A stretch of 64,000 nt of DNA from Campanula takesimana. Its lineage: Eukaryota > Streptophyta > Magnoliopsida > Asterales > Campanulaceae. Of the stretch, positions 31,694 to 44,857 are shown piece after piece. The stretch is from the NCBI GenBank assembly GCA_026119855.1, contig JAOWBW010001131.1, positions 62,001-126,000 on the forward strand, written 5' to 3'. Under the pieces are notes generated by a model. That model saw nothing but the letters and a program-made list of their open reading frames with translations, was not told the origin of the DNA and did not search any database. The translations under genes and the position numbers were made by a program. Every line of letters begins with the position of its first letter. Positions within the stretch are counted from its first letter, which is position 1.

Positions 31694-33691
31694 CTACACA
31701 AAAAAGAATGAAGCCTCAAGAAGAAATCAAGATCAACCACTTTGGGGCTACAACTATCCTCTCCCTTTCTACTTAGAAATAGAACAGGTTTAAATCCTAG
31801 TATGAACTCGAAGAGTCGTTCTGTCATTCTAGTTCATCTCTCCTTCTCTAGGTTGTGTCAACTAAACTATCGAGTCTGTTTTGAATTCTAGTTATTAATA
31901 AAAGTCATTCTCATTTCCTATACACTACTCTAAGGCTGTTCTACCTTTGAATATATCTATAATTCATGAAATGGATCCCCAAACAATAATTTTCATTAAT
32001 CTAATACCTTGCAATTGATAATAGAAATGTCTAAACAAGTGAGAAGGCCTAGGGGTTACACATTACTATCACCGCGCTCATGCCAAAAGTCGAAGGACCA
32101 CAATAGAAGAAATCCAAAGGCATTATCATTCCCGAACAAAAGTGGGGCTACCCAAATCAAGCTTTGAGAGTAAAAAAAAAAAAAAAAACTCTCAAGCTTT
32201 CGCAACCCTACAAAGAAGGAGTTTCAACCACACACAATGGAGTAAAAAAGGAGGCCTCTCATCTCCTCCTACAACAAAGATCAAATCCAAATGAAGAATA
32301 AATGAGACTCCTAACTTGAAGACCGTCTCCATCATCCGTAGATATCACTCATGAAGAAATCTGAAGAGCGCACTAACGATTAGGCCTTCTCCTCAAAACT
32401 TGTCAAGACATTTCTAGATGATTCACCTGCAAAAATGAACTGGACAAATACTTAAGACATCAAAAATAAATACTAGGGTCCACTAAAGGTAGAACTATCT
32501 TTCTAGTACTTTGATCCAAGTAGCATTCTTCGTTGAGTCTAGGGGCTTCCTCTTCTCCACTCTCATAAACTTTCTTCAAATCCAAGCATCAAGGCTAGGG
32601 GCTTTTGATCCTTTCCTTCCCTAGTCTATTCATTCTCGAAATGTACAAACTCGTCAAAGTAAATCCGCACTAGGGGCTATCCTCTTTGCCTCAAACTCTC
32701 ATTACAAAGTGCATTATCCCCACCGAGTCGATGCTTGGAACAACTTCCCAAAAGCCAAGTCGATAGCTAAAATGCCTAATACATTCAAACCCAAAAATCT
32801 TGCATGTCTCGCCACAATAAGAGACAAAACTACTCTCCCCTCTGAGTCATCTTCGAGTACATACTCTGTCAAAAAAATGAATGAAAAGAGATGCAAAAGA
32901 GATGCCTACTAGATTGAAAACCTGAAAGGGCGGTCTAGGCAAAAATCAGGGTGCGTCACAAAAAAAAAAAGAAAAAAAAAATTATTATAGGGAGAACATT
33001 CTTCAAATCATTTCTTCTTCAACCTTCCTCAAATCCATCAAGCAGGAGAGCACTCTTCTTCAAGTCAAAACAGCCTCATAAGCCTGTTCACGAAGTCATC
33101 TACAACATACAAGATCCTTGGGGCTTGACTTAAGACCAAAGCATGAAATCAACATGGGGGAATAGATAATGTTTCTCGTCACCTTCTCTAGAGACTTTTC
33201 GGACATAGAATTTTAGAGTGATTCAAAAGTACGCCTAGCCTACTAAGAGCTTGCACATCAATGGTTGTCAGACAAATAGTTGTCTCCCTTGACATGACAT
33301 GACTAAAGGAACGATCTGGACGGATCATATCGAGAAAACCATCAAAGAAACTCCGTAGCATCATCTCTGTAGAAAACCTGATTAGGTCCCAACTTGTCAA
33401 ACACTTGTCCCCACACACACACAAATCAACACATACAATTCATCACTAATAAACATCCCATCGCGAATCCATGTCATTCACACTACTTACACCAAGGTTG
33501 ACCGACCAGGCATGCACATAAATTTGTCACCGCCACATGAGTCCAATTACAAACTAAAATCAAAGCTAAATTGCTTGCTAGAATAGGTTCTACTTGTCGC
33601 ATAACAGGTACACAAAATCTAATCCATGCTAAAAAAAAATCAACAGCGATCAAATGATCCCCAGAGAAATCAGTCACAAAAGATTCTGCAT
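31694..33691 (+). other. Tat-like element interior without recognisable genes
   Basis: About 2 kb with short A runs (32171-32188, 32960-32978) and phrases such as CTAGGGGCTT repeated between 32540 and 32680. Pol would be expected here in an autonomous relative; none is found on either strand. Confidence 0.55.
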
Positions 33692-34374
33692 CCAGTACTT
33701 TCAATGTAGGTGCATTGATCGAGGATAATATTCAGTACTTTCAATCAGCTCCATGAACTGATCTGATTGATCGAGGATATTCAGAAGTCTACAATAACAC
33801 CAAATCAAGATATCTACATCCAGTACTTTCAATGTAGGTGCATTGATCGAGGATAATATTCAGTACTTTTAATCAGCTCCATGAACTGATCTGATTGATC
33901 GAGGATATTCAGAAGTCTACAATAACACCAAATCAAGATATTCTGCATCCAGTACTTTCAATGTAGGTGCATTGATCGAGGATAATATTCAATATTTTCA
34001 ATCATCTCCATAAACTAATCTGATTGACCGAGGATATTCAGAAGTCTACAAATCAACACCAAATCAAGATATTCAGCATACAGTACTTTTAATATAGGTG
34101 CATTGATCGAGGATAATATTCAGTACTTTCAATCAGCTCCATGAACTGATCTGATTGATCGAGGATATTCAAAAATCTACATCAAACCGTCCAGTACTTT
34201 CAATGATGAATTGATCGAGGACATGTTCAGTACTTTCGATCAGCTCCTTGAACTGACCTGATTGATCGAGGACATTTAGGGATCCAGTACTTTCAATGTA
34301 GGTGCATTGATCGAGGATAATATTTAGTACTTTCAATCAGCTCCATGAACTGATATGATTGATCGAGGATATTC
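33692..34374 (+). repeat. Tandem minisatellite, six units of about 90-131 bp
   Basis: Units begin CAGTACTTTCAATGTAGGTG at about 33693, 33821, 33950, 34081, 34192 and 34285. Each contains two related halves ending TTGATCGAGGATA, so a half-unit of about 45-60 bp was itself duplicated (CAGTACTTTCAAT...GATCGAGGAT). The last units are shorter. Tandem repeats between pol and the 3' LTR are known in Tat/Ogre-type elements. Confidence 0.85.
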
Positions 34375-34518
34375 CCCAATAACTTCAACACCGTCATCCG
34401 CGACGCTCTATCAATAGCCAGAGGGTATATTCAGAATTGGGTCAAGAACATTGATTCCTCAGTATGGGTTACTCTCTAAGCTTTAAACTTTACTTACCGC
34501 AGTATTGCTTTCAAAATG
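34375..34518 (+). other. Tat-like element 3' end before the LTR
   Basis: A short unique stretch. The first dozen bases of the 3' LTR (TGTAGACACCCC) are missing: CAAAATG directly precedes ATTTTGAACTCAC. The polypurine tract cannot be identified. Confidence 0.5.
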
Positions 34519-34947
34519 ATTTTGAACTCACTTTTATGATTACACTACTCTTGTGTGTCGCCTTTGTGTTTTGATGAAAACTCGTTAGTTTTTTCATGTT
34601 TTGTTAAGTTTCTAACTGACTCCGTTAATCAGGGACTAAACTGAACAAAGGAACTATAGGCAAGGACAAAATAGTACATCTAGGCTGGATGCCTCATACG
34701 AGACATTGATGTCTCGTACGAGACATCTCCTCTGTCTGTGAGTCTGATTCACTTTCCTTCTCCGTCCCGATCTCTTTCTTGGCTAACACTCTCCTAATCC
34801 GGGGAATATCTAATAGGAGACTTCCTAGACAATTTCCTACTGATTTCCTTACCTAATTAAATCTCTCCACCTCTATACTTGGTCCCCAAGTAATCTAAAC
34901 CTATAAATAAAGAGCCTTTCAACCCTAAACACTCCTAATGGTTCCTA

Positions 34948-36445
34948 TGTTTGTGTTGATGCCCTAAGCATGTTTGTTAAACGTTGTATAAGTTATCATT
35001 TTATTCATAATGATAAAGAGATGCTATGATTATTATTGTTGTTCATGTTTACTTATAATAATCTCCATCCCTAGAGCTTGTTAAGCACTAGCATAAAGGC
35101 TAAATGATCATGGGATGATCATGTTAGATTTATGGGTACTTGTTTGGAACAAGGGACTGGACATGACCCGCGGTATGAGATTTATGTCATGGTCAATGTC
35201 ATATATAAATCTCATATTAGTTATGTCATTTGAATCCTTAGACATGAAGTTATTATAGTCTTCCACTTGATGAAGATTATGTTTGACATATTCAAACGTT
35301 ACCTTTAACCAGGTAGCTATAAAGGGTATGATTGGCATAATCGGATTCACGTAGGGAAGAATAATAAGCTAATTGGATTTGTCCCTCTTCGGAGAGATGT
35401 TAAGCTTGGGCCCCTAGAAGGAATGATGTTGATGAAATGTTTGGCCAAACTCAAATGGATTGATTGGATCAATGTCATTTGGATTATCAACATATTCGGG
35501 ATCGAGAAAAGTATTGAACAAAACAAGTTGACTTGTTGACCATGACTTGTGTTCAAAGACATCGTGGACAAAGGGATTATGACATGTTCTAAAAGAATGC
35601 AAACTTGTATCTAGTTACACTATTTGGGTAGGTATGACGGTTTGCTAGAACCTAATCATATCTTATGGGTTTATGATTGAACCCATTGCCAACTTAGTGT
35701 AATCCTAGAGGGTTACACACAATAGAACGAATCTTAAAAGGACTTAATTGGAATTATGGGTCGAAGGGCCTTTGAGGAATATTAGGAATTTAGAGGAGAA
35801 AACTGGAAAAAGGGGTGGTCGGGGCGGACCTCATAAAGGACCCGGACGGACCTTTTGAGGGTCCGGGCGGACCTTCTATAAGACCCGGGCGGACCTCTAG
35901 GGTTTCAGCCCAGAATTTTCCTGTTCCGTTTTCTTGCGGGTTTGGTCACTTGTTACCTATTTGGAATATGTTAAATAAGTATAAAACTCCCCTCTAGTTG
36001 CCCTAATCAGTCCTAAGCATTATGTTATGTTTGTGAGAGCCTCCAAGGGTTTGAGAGAGTTTATTTCTTGTTTTAAGACATCCCTAGATTGAAGAACAAG
36101 AATACACATACACAATTATTCCATATAGTTCTTTACATCATGAAAGCGTGTTTCATGATTTGGTCTAGCAACCAAGATCAAGTGTTCTTGATATTCGTTC
36201 GTGGTGTGGATACCGCTAGAGGGTGAAACTTATCATCTTCAAAGTTCGTGATTCTTGCTATGTTCGTGATCAAGGTTTCAAGCCTCCATCGAATTCAAGG
36301 TTGCAAAATCAAAGGCATCAAGGGTTAGTATTCTAGTATTCATTATGTTGTATTTGATATAATCATATGAACGGATCTATGGCTTTGAGTTTTATAAAAT
36401 TTTAAATGCTTAATTCCGCTGTGCATGTTACTCCGAAACCCAACA
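34948..36445 (+). repeat. Copia-2 5' LTR (1498 bp)
   Basis: It starts TGTTTGTGTTGATGCCC and ends CCGAAACCCAACA. It contains a cluster of CCGGGCGGACC/GGTCCGGG motifs at about 35818-35895. Confidence 0.9.
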
Positions 36446-36461
36446 GTGGTATCAGAACCCC
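36446..36461 (+). promoter_or_regulatory. Copia-2 primer binding site
   Basis: GTGGTATCAGAACCCC matches the usual initiator-Met tRNA site (TGGTATCAGAGC) with small changes. Confidence 0.85.
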
Positions 36462-38989
36462 GTTCATGTTGATTATTTCAATACATAATCATGTTGTGTG
36501 TATATAAATTGTTTGTTTATGTGTCTGGCATGATTTGAATATTGGGATTATGATGTTTATGTCTTATATGCGTTTTATGTGGTTTATTGTTTTATAAACT
36601 TTAATCGCACTATTCAATCGCAATAAAATTATGGTGGATTTAAAATTGTTTGGGTTATCAATTTTGATTGGATCAAAGTTTTGATAATCTAGGGATTCAT
36701 GAATTGTTCATTCAAGGTGCTGATGTTCATGGTGATTGGATCATCAAGAACACCAAATCCTAATTGAACCGGGGAAAAAAATTTTGAGCAAAATTTTTCG
36801 AACTTTAAAATTCTGGATTTTTCGGCGTAGGTCCGACCGGACCAGAGCAAGGACCCGGCCAGACCCTATGGTCTGGAGCGGAGGCCAGGCGTTTGGTTTT
36901 GGTTCGAACTTAAAAATCTGGGTTTTTCCAAGGCAGGTCCGACCGGACCAGTGACAATACCCGGCTGGACCTTCTGGTTTGGAGCGGGGATTGGGCAGTT
37001 GGTTTGGGTGTGGATCTCGGGGTTTAATTTTCTTATTTGTTTTGATCTTGTGATTCTGAGATTGGATCAAGGTTTGGATGGCTAATCTACGTTCATCGAG
37101 ATTGTGTTTCCCAAACTTGATCGCAATCAAAGTTTCAAAGATAAAATGAAGTTAGAATTATGAAGAGTTCATAATTGATAAAATTGAGAAACAAAGTTCT
37201 TGATTCAAAGATTGGAGATCCATGTGGAATTGTGGATGCAATTGGCCTACGTTCATCGAGACCATCTATTGCTTAGTTTCGGCCACATGGACTACTTTGT
37301 TGGTTTCTTGAATTAGTGCGGAATTGTGGTTGCCTTATGGCTTAGTTCGGCCACACTTCTTGTTGTCTTGATTTGGAGATGATAACCAAAGTTCAAAGAG
37401 TCTCATCCTCATAATTATAGAGAAACTAATGACACATAAATATTATGCTTAAATTAATGATGATTAATTTAGTGGCTAAACTTGATGCGTAACATGTTTA
37501 TCTTGTGTGCTCATAAATGTGCTGTATGCTATATGTGCTTGAACCTTCTTTTAAAAGTTTTAAGTCCTTTATTTCCATGCCATGATTAAAACACTTGTTA
37601 GTACATGAGTGATTTTAATGTAGATTCGCCCTAGCGAGGTGCATTAACTTTATTTATGTATGAGCAAGATAGATAATGTGGGCACGCCCTAGCGAGGCAC
37701 ATTAACTATACGTTTAAAATGGTTGGACTTAACAAGGCGTCAAAACAGTTTTGGGCCTAGGCAAAGATGAGATTAAACATGCTTTTGAAATTGGATCTCT
37801 AAGAATCATATGGGATATGATTGACATGATTGTCTACCTAATTAATTTGATTTTGTGTAAACCGCCTTAGCGGACTTGAAATTAAATTAAAGGTGGATCT
37901 TAGCCCAATCTCAAACGAATCTCAGAAAAAGGATCTAAGAGTCATATGGGATATGATTGACAGGGTTGTCTACCTAATTAATTTGATTTTGTGTAATCCG
38001 CCTTAGCGGACTTGAAATCAAATTAAAGTTGGATCTTAGCCCATTTAAATTCTATTATACATTGGATGTATAAGAAGGTTATATAATTTAGTGGGAGTAT
38101 TTTTTGAAAATACATTATTTATCTCTTTAATGAGATTGGTACTTGTAAAATTTTTGAAATTTTGCATAAATTGTAGACAATGACAACTAAAACCGTTGCG
38201 ATCAATCCTTGATAAGATAATGCTTCAATAGAATGGTACAAACTTCATGGATTGGATCCTAAGCCTGAGAATCGTTCTAAGGCAAGAAGATGTGTTGTAC
38301 ATTCTTGATGGGCCTATTCCTAAAAGACCAAATTCTAGATAAAGACAATCACAAGATACATGAGTATGTTTCTAGGGATGTGAGTTGTCTCATGCTCGTG
38401 ACTATGTGCTCAAAACTCCAACAAAGTTTGGAACTTGTGGAGGCCTATTGGATAGGCGTGGAGTTGAGTTACATGTTTCAAAGAGCAATCTAATCAAGAG
38501 AGGTATAGAATCATTGTTGCATTCACTTCTCACAAAAGAAGTGAAGGGCAACAAGTGAAACCACACATGCTTAAGATGAAAGGCTACGTAGAGCATCTTG
38601 AGAAACTTGGCTGTCCAATTGGATTGGAGCTAGACACGGATCTTATTCTTGATTCATAATCTAAGAGTTATAATCACTTTGTGATGAACTATAACATGCC
38701 TAGAATGAATAAGAATCTCTCCGAGTTGCATTAACATGCTAAAACTGTGGAGATGAAGATAGTGGAGAAAGGTTCTCCAGTGCTTATGGTTCTTGATGGA
38801 AAAAGGCCAAGTGCCAAAAGAAAGGTAAGACAAAAGTTATCAAACCTAAAGGAAATAATTATGGTTAAAATTATAACTCTAATTGATGCAATTTGGTAAA
38901 GTGGCAATTGGATTGACCATTTAGAATTGCAGTCAAGATTTTGGACGATAAACAAAAGGAATGGTAGTGGGACTACCACTCGGGATACT
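36462..38989 (+). pseudogene. Copia-2 leader and gag remnant
   Basis: The leader carries GGTCCGACCGGACC twice (about 36829 and 36937). A duplicated phrase GGATCTAAGAGTCATATGGG...TTAGCGGACTTGAAATTAAA occurs near 37794 and 37929. From about 38165 (ACAACTAAAACC...) there are gag-like scraps, for example LEHLEKLGCPIGLELDTDLI-type text near 38590-38640, with stops throughout. No intact frame over 70 codons carries gag similarity. Confidence 0.55.
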
Positions 38990-41749
38990 TATGTTATAAA
39001 TTAATCTTTCTAACTTTAATTATTGTGTACTGGATACCGGATATGGATCCCATATTTGTATAAATGTGCAATAATTAGTAAGATGAAAGACTACTTATAG
39101 TAAAGTTTTATCTATGAATGATAATGATGCAATAGTTGCAACATTGTTCGTAGAACACTTGTAAAGTGACTTTACTTATGAAGTAGAAAATATTATTTTG
39201 TTATAAAATAATGAAGGATATTTATTTCTTATTTGGAATAAGAAAAGTGCTTTATTTATTTGATTTACTTAATTGTGTTATCATATAAATAAATCTTATA
39301 TCCTAAATCTTGAAGAACAAAGTAATAAAGGCTATAACATAAATAATTAAAATTCTTTATGCACTATTGTTTTGATCAAATAAATGAGAAATGCATATCT
39401 AAAATTCCATGGGACGGAGTTTTAAGTCATATGATTTGGAATCACATGATTTATGCAAATCTTATTTACTTGGACCAAAGACATCTTTTACTATGAATAG
39501 TAAAAGGCTAATATCTTACTTGACCTAATACATGTCCATGTATATGGTGCATTAAGTAGCAATGCTAAAAGAGAATTTTGGTTGGACTTGGTAAAACTAT
39601 TCAAAGATTCTGACTCGATCATGATGATGAATAATTAACCAAGAATTTGACAGTCATTGTTGAAATTGTGAAATAGTTTCACAATTAACTTCACTAAGAA
39701 CACCATTCTAAATGATGTGTCTGCGTGGAAGTATAAGAACCTTATTGGATATGGTTCATTAGATGATAAAGTCAAATTGATCTTCCATTATTTATTTTGG
39801 GGCTATGCATTAGAAACCGCTATAGTTACACTAATTTGAAGTTCCATCAAAAGAGGTTAAAAGTGAAAGAAAACCTAGTTTGTCTTTCATAAAGAATTAA
39901 GATGGTGAGACCCTTTTGGAAATGAGCTGTCTGGAACACACTCACACTTAGATCTAATAAATATATTTTTATGGGATATCCTAAGGAAACTTGAGGATAA
40001 TATTTTACTCGTAAGAAACAAATAGTTTGTTGCTTATAATGGTACTTTTCTAGAAAAATTGTTTATCTCTAAAAGAATTAGTGGGAGTAAAATATATCTC
40101 GAATGGTTCGAGACCTAGAAAATATAAATTAACCTAAGATGGAAGTTGAACAAGTTTTCACAAAGAGTCGTTATAAGTCCGTTCAAGATATACAAGTACT
40201 TGCATTCATGATAGGATACAATCTATTACAAAAAATATTGGATATTTCGAAATAAAAAGTATTGAGGTAATGCTCATTGAGAATGACAAATTTACCACCT
40301 ATCAAAATGCAGTGTCCGCTCCATATTTAGATTAATGACTTGGATTCATAAAATTAAAAGCAATCCATGTATGATAATCAAGTTTGGAACTTGATAATTC
40401 TAACCTAAGGTGTAAAAACCAAAGGCTGGGATTGAGTTTTTCTTGGAGAAAACTTACATGGGTAGCAAGGAACATACTAGAATTCTCATGGTCATATCTT
40501 CATATTTGGAATATGAAATTTGACAGATGGATGTCAAAACAGCGTTCCCTAACGGGAACTCACTTAAGGATGTATTGGATACAACCTAAAGGTTTTGATA
40601 GTCAAATAAAATTCTATTAAAGTATGTAAGTTGCGGAAATCCATTGGATGGATTGAAGCAAGCTTTTGGGAGTTGGAATCTCCATTTTGATGAATCAAAG
40701 AATTTTGTTTTATCAAGAACGAAGATGAGCCTTGTATACACAAGAAGATTAGTGGGAGCACAGTGCTACTTCTTATTTAAATATGTGGATGACATATTGC
40801 TCATTGGAAACGACATTCCTATACGTCAGTCTGTAAAGATTTTGTTGGGAAAGTGCTTCACAATGAAAGATATGGGTGAAACCGCATATGTCCTTGGCAT
40901 AAAGGAAGCTAATTAGTTTAAAGACAAAGTGAATACAATGACAAGGTAATTAGAAGATTCCGTAAGGACAATTCTAAGAGAGGACAATTATCAGTGTTAC
41001 ATGGAGTTTCTCTAAGAAAGATTCAATGTCCTAAGACATGATGATCATGAGAGAAATGAGTGAGATGCCAAATGCTTCGGCAAATGGATCCATCGTGTAT
41101 GCCATGATATGTACTAGACCGGATGTATCTTATTCTTGGAGCATGACGAGAAGATGTCAATCCGACCCCGGTGAAAGTCATTGGATGGCTGCTAAAGCGA
41201 TTCTTAAGTACTTGAAAAGGACTAAAGATTCGGGTTTTGATCCATGGAAGGATGAAAGATGATCTCGTTGTATATGGGTACACGGATGCATGCTTCCAAA
41301 CCGACAAAGATGATAGATGATCGCAATCGAGTTTTGTGTTAAATAGTGAAGCTGTAAGTTGGAATAGTTCCAAGCAGAGTACAGTCACTAAATTCTACAT
41401 ACTAAATCGTATATTGCTGCATTGGATGCTGCAAAGGAAGTGGTTTGGATTAAGAAGTTCATTGGTGAACTTGAGATGGTTCCTAGCATTGCTAATCCAA
41501 TAGACCTTATTAGTAATAATAGTGGTACTATTGATCAAGCAAAGGAACCAAGGGCACATCCTAAATCCAAACACATACTTAGGCATTTTCTTATCGTTCG
41601 AAAAATTGTTGATAAGAGAGACGTATATATATACAAAGTACCTAGTAAATGATAACGTTGCGGACACGCTAACAAAGGGACTTCCACAAGCTAAAAATGA
41701 TGGTCATGTTAGGTCCATGGGTATTAGATACCTTGGTGATTGGGCCTAG
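38990..41749 (+). pseudogene. Copia-2 pol remnant (protease to RNase H)
   Basis: Segments in the expected order but in different frames: protease LDTGYGSHICIN (about 39030), pre-integrase SYDLESHDLCKSYLLGPKTS (about 39427), integrase LFWGYALETA (about 39805) and FMGYPKET (about 39968), RT QMDVKTAFPNG (about 40524), YVDDILLIGNDIP (about 40780), FTMKDMGETAYVLGIKEA (40857), CTRPDVSYSW (about 41110), AILKYLKRTKDSG, then RNase H DAAKEVVWIKKFIGELEM (41422) and DNVADTLTKGLPQAK (about 41650). The YVDD motif is intact but stops and deletions cut every domain, so the element is dead. Confidence 0.85.
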
Positions 41750-41763
41750 GGCAAGTGGGAGAT
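41750..41763 (+). promoter_or_regulatory. Copia-2 polypurine tract
   Basis: GGGCAAGTGGGAGAT directly precedes the 3' LTR. Confidence 0.75.
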
Positions 41764-43261
41764 TGTTGGTGTTGATGCCCTAGGCACGTTTGTTAAACGT
41801 TGTATAAGTTATCATTTTATTCATAATGATAAAGAGATGTTAAGATTATTATTGTTGTTCATGTTTACTTATAATAATCTCCGTCCCTAGAGCTTGTTAA
41901 GCACTAGCATAAAGTCTAAATGATCATGGGATGATCATGTTAGATTTATGGGTACTTATTTGGAACAAGGTACTGGACATGACCCGCGGTATGAGATTTA
42001 TGTCATGGTCAATGTCATATATAAATCTCATATTAGTTATGTCATTTGAATCCTTAGACATGAAGTTATTATAGTCTTCCACTTGATGAAGATTATGTTT
42101 GACATATTCAAATGTTACCTTTAACCAGGTAGCTATAAAGGGTATGATTGGCATAATCGGATTCACATAGGCAAGAATAATAAGCTAATTGGATTTGTCC
42201 CTCTTCGGAGAGATGTCAAGCTTGGGTCCCTCGAAGGAATGATGTTGATGAAATGTTTGGCCAAACTCAAATGGATTGATTTGATCAATGTCATTTGGAT
42301 TATCAACATATTCGGGATCGAGAAAAGTATTGAACAAAACAAGTTGACTTGTTGACCATGACTTGTGTTCAAAGACATCATGGACAAAGGGATTATGACA
42401 TGTTCTAAAGGAATGCGAACTTGTATCTAGTTACACTATTTGGGTAGGTATGGCGGTTTTCTAGAACCTAATCATATCTTATGGGTTTATGATTGAACCA
42501 ATTGCCAACTTAGTGTAATCCTAGAGGGTCACACACAATAAAACGAATCTTAAAAGGACTTAATTGGAATTATGGGTCGAAGGGCCTTTGAGGAATATTA
42601 GGAATTTGGAGGAGAAAAACTGGAAAAAGGGGTGGTCCGGGCGGACCTCATAAGGACCCGGACGGACCTTTTGAGGGTCCGGGAGGACCTCCTATAAGAC
42701 CTGGACGGACCTCTAGGGTTTCAGCCTAGAATTTTCTTGTTCCGTTTTCTTGCGGGTTTGGTCACTTGTTACCTATTTGGAATAGGTTAAATAAGTATAA
42801 AACTCCCCTCTAGTTGCCCTAATCAGTCATAAGAATTATGTTATGTTTGTGAGAGCCTCCAAGGGTTTGAGAGAGTTTATTTCTTGTTCTAAGACATCCC
42901 TAGATTGAAGAACAAGAATACACATACATAATTATTCCATATAGTTCTATACATCATGAAAGCGTGTTTCATGATTTGGTCTAGCAACCAAGATCAAGTG
43001 TTCTTGATATTCGTTCGTGGTGTGGATACCGCTAGAGGGTGAAACTTATCATCTTCAAAGTTCGTGATTCTTGCTATGTTCGTGATCAAGGTTTCAAGCC
43101 TCCATCGAATTCAAGGTTGCAAAATCAAAGGCATCAAGGGTTAGTATTCTAGTATTCATTATGTTGTATTTGATATAATCATATGAACGGATCTATGGCT
43201 TTGGGTTTCATAAAATTTTAAATGCTTAACTCCGCTGCGCATGTTACTCCGAAACCCAACA
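41764..43261 (+). repeat. Copia-2 3' LTR (1498 bp)
   Basis: It starts TGTTGGTGTTGATGCCC and ends CCGAAACCCAACA. It has the same length as the 5' LTR with scattered substitutions and is followed by the TCCTA duplication. Confidence 0.9.
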
Positions 43262-43823
43262 TCCTAGTCATCCAAAAGGAGGTTAACAACTCTCTAAACA
43301 GTCCCTCTCAAGAATCCCGTTTTTACTCCTCCCTCACACCAAAACACCATCAAAAACTCATCTTTTCAAGCCAAAATCATCACAAAACTCTTGGATCTTC
43401 AAGGCTTTAGTCAAGGCCATCAATTGGAATCTCAAGAACGCTTTAGGTAAACTCCTACGCTTTTAATACTTCTCATCTCATTCTTTGTTTTAGAGTAGTG
43501 TAATCCCATCAAAAGGATCATCCTAGAGCCTCTCTAATCCATGGAGATGGTCTCAAAGCACATGATCCGACATTCCAATAATTAACAAATTAATTATTGG
43601 CTTTAATTGTTTTTATTACTTGTTCTTTATTTGATTAAAAACACCTAAGCAAGACAAATCCTAGTTTGGGTGGATTGGGTGCTCCTTGACCTTCCCAATC
43701 CATAACTTAACCCCCGAACTCAAGAATCTCACGGTCCGTGTTCCGTTCAACAACATGGTGGCGACTCTCAAATCAAAAAGGCGAACGAGGATCTCTCTAT
43801 CTTTCTCGGATGCAAACAGACAC

Positions 43824-44835
43824 AAATAGCAATTTATCAGCACAGACGTACACATTTGCCCTAGTATCTATTAACCACTTGTTGGGTTCATAAACAGTAA
43901 AGATTTCAGGATTAGAGGTTACATACTTGGTAATCTCGTTGGTTATAGCATCAACTTCAGGCTGAGTTACACCATCAATTGGATTAACACCATCAGACGG
44001 TCCAGTAACCATGTTCACCTGTCCTTGATCAGTAGAGCTTTGTCCCACTTTTCCTTTCTTGGGGCAGTCCCTAGAAAAGAGTCCAACTGTTTCTGGACAT
44101 GCTTCTTAGGTTTCAGCTTATCATTATTATCCTTAGAGCCAGATTTCTCAAACTTCCTCCTGTTCTTATTAGCAGTGATCACATTGGATTTAGCCTCCAC
44201 AAGTAAGCTAACACCGTTACTATGGTGCACTTCCTGGATCGATATTGCATTCATCAAGTCATTGAGTGTCAAGCTTCCTGTACGGTGCTTGAGAGTTATA
44301 CCGAATTCCTCCCAAGAACGAAGAAACTTCTCAATGATTGACATGGCTACGAACTTCTCAGGAAGTTCCATAGCCCCATCCTTGAGTGATTGGAATATGA
44401 TCTGGGATTCATGTACTTGATCAGTAACAGATTTCCCATCAACCATATGATACTTCATGAACTTAGACACAAGGTATTTTTCAACACCAACATCATCAGT
44501 GTTATACTTTGTGTTAAGCATTTCCCACAGCGATGCATCAGTGAGGGGAGCAGAACAATACACATCAAAGAAACATTCGACAGAGCCGAAAGAATGCACC
44601 CTCGAAAAACATCGCTCCTCTCCCTCCACTAGTCAGCAGCCTTCACTGTTGCAGGGTCCTTCTCATCAATGCCAGGGCACTTATCAGTTAGCATATCAGT
44701 CATTCCCTTGATTGACAACCAGATCTTCATGCGTTCCTGCCAGCGCTTAAAGTTCTTACCAGCGAACTTCTCTGGCAGATCTGAAGTGTCAACAAGGGAC
44801 TTGAATGGAGCAGCAGCATTACTTGAACCTGACAT
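43824..44835 (-). pseudogene. Copia-1 gag and protease start
   Basis: The frame starts at 44835: APFKSLVDTSDLPEKFAGKN, FKRWQERMKIWLSIKGM, IDEKDPATVKAAD, then TAG (44631-44629) where Copia-3 has CAG (Gln). A frameshift follows, then FDVYCSAPLTDASLWEMLNT, KYNTDDVGVEKYLVSKFMKY, VTDQVHESQIIFQSLKDGAM, ELPEKFVAMSIIEKF and SLTLNDLMNAISIQE (Copia gag, UBN2 type). Near 44050 a frameshift leads to the protease region WLIDTRANVYVCADKLLFVS, in which the usual D-S/T-G-A reads DTRA, a likely inactive site. Confidence 0.87.
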
Positions 44836-44857
44836 GATTAATTAATTCTTCTTAGAC

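Larger units (their letters stand above)
34948..43261 (+). mobile_element. Copia-2: full-length decayed Copia element, 8314 bp
   Basis: Two 1498-bp LTRs (34948-36445 and 41764-43261), target duplication TCCTA (34943-34947 and 43262-43266), initiator-Met type PBS GTGGTATCAGAACCC after the 5' LTR, and a polypurine tract GCAAGTGGGAGAT before the 3' LTR. Recognisable but badly broken gag-pol text fills the interior. It lies inside the 3' LTR of the Tat-like element. Confidence 0.92.
27588..43818 (+). mobile_element. Tat-like Gypsy element with gag only, hosting a hAT MITE and Copia-2
   Basis: The left LTR 27588-28574 starts TGTAGACACCCC and ends GGATGCAAACA. The right LTR is 34519-43818, split by Copia-2. 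The 5-bp flanks are GATAC (27583-27587) and GACAC (43819-43823), one mismatch; removing the element restores LLFVSYQ in Copia-1. The interior has a gag with Tat-type zinc knuckle (31010-31693) and a tandem repeat (33692-34374), but no protease, RT or integrase. Without the nested insertions it is about 7.25 kb. Confidence 0.82.
34519..43818 (+). repeat. Tat-like element 3' LTR, split by Copia-2
   Basis: 34519-34947 matches the left part of the 5' LTR and 43267-43818 the right part. TATA box at 34902-34909. Palindrome cores ATACGAGACATTGATGTCTC at about 34697. The Copia-2 insert (34948-43261) is flanked by TCCTA. Confidence 0.82.

Noticed and set aside
35815..35997. 60-codon frame MVGADLIKDPDGPF in the Copia-2 LTR
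   Set aside because: It is GC-motif sequence of the LTR and is disrupted in the second LTR copy.
27588..43818. A TSD of GACAC with the element starting at CCCATTTT
   Set aside because: Starting at TGTAGACACCCC gives TG...CA ends, flanks GATAC/GACAC, and restores LLFVSYQ in the Copia-1 frame, which fits better despite one mismatch.
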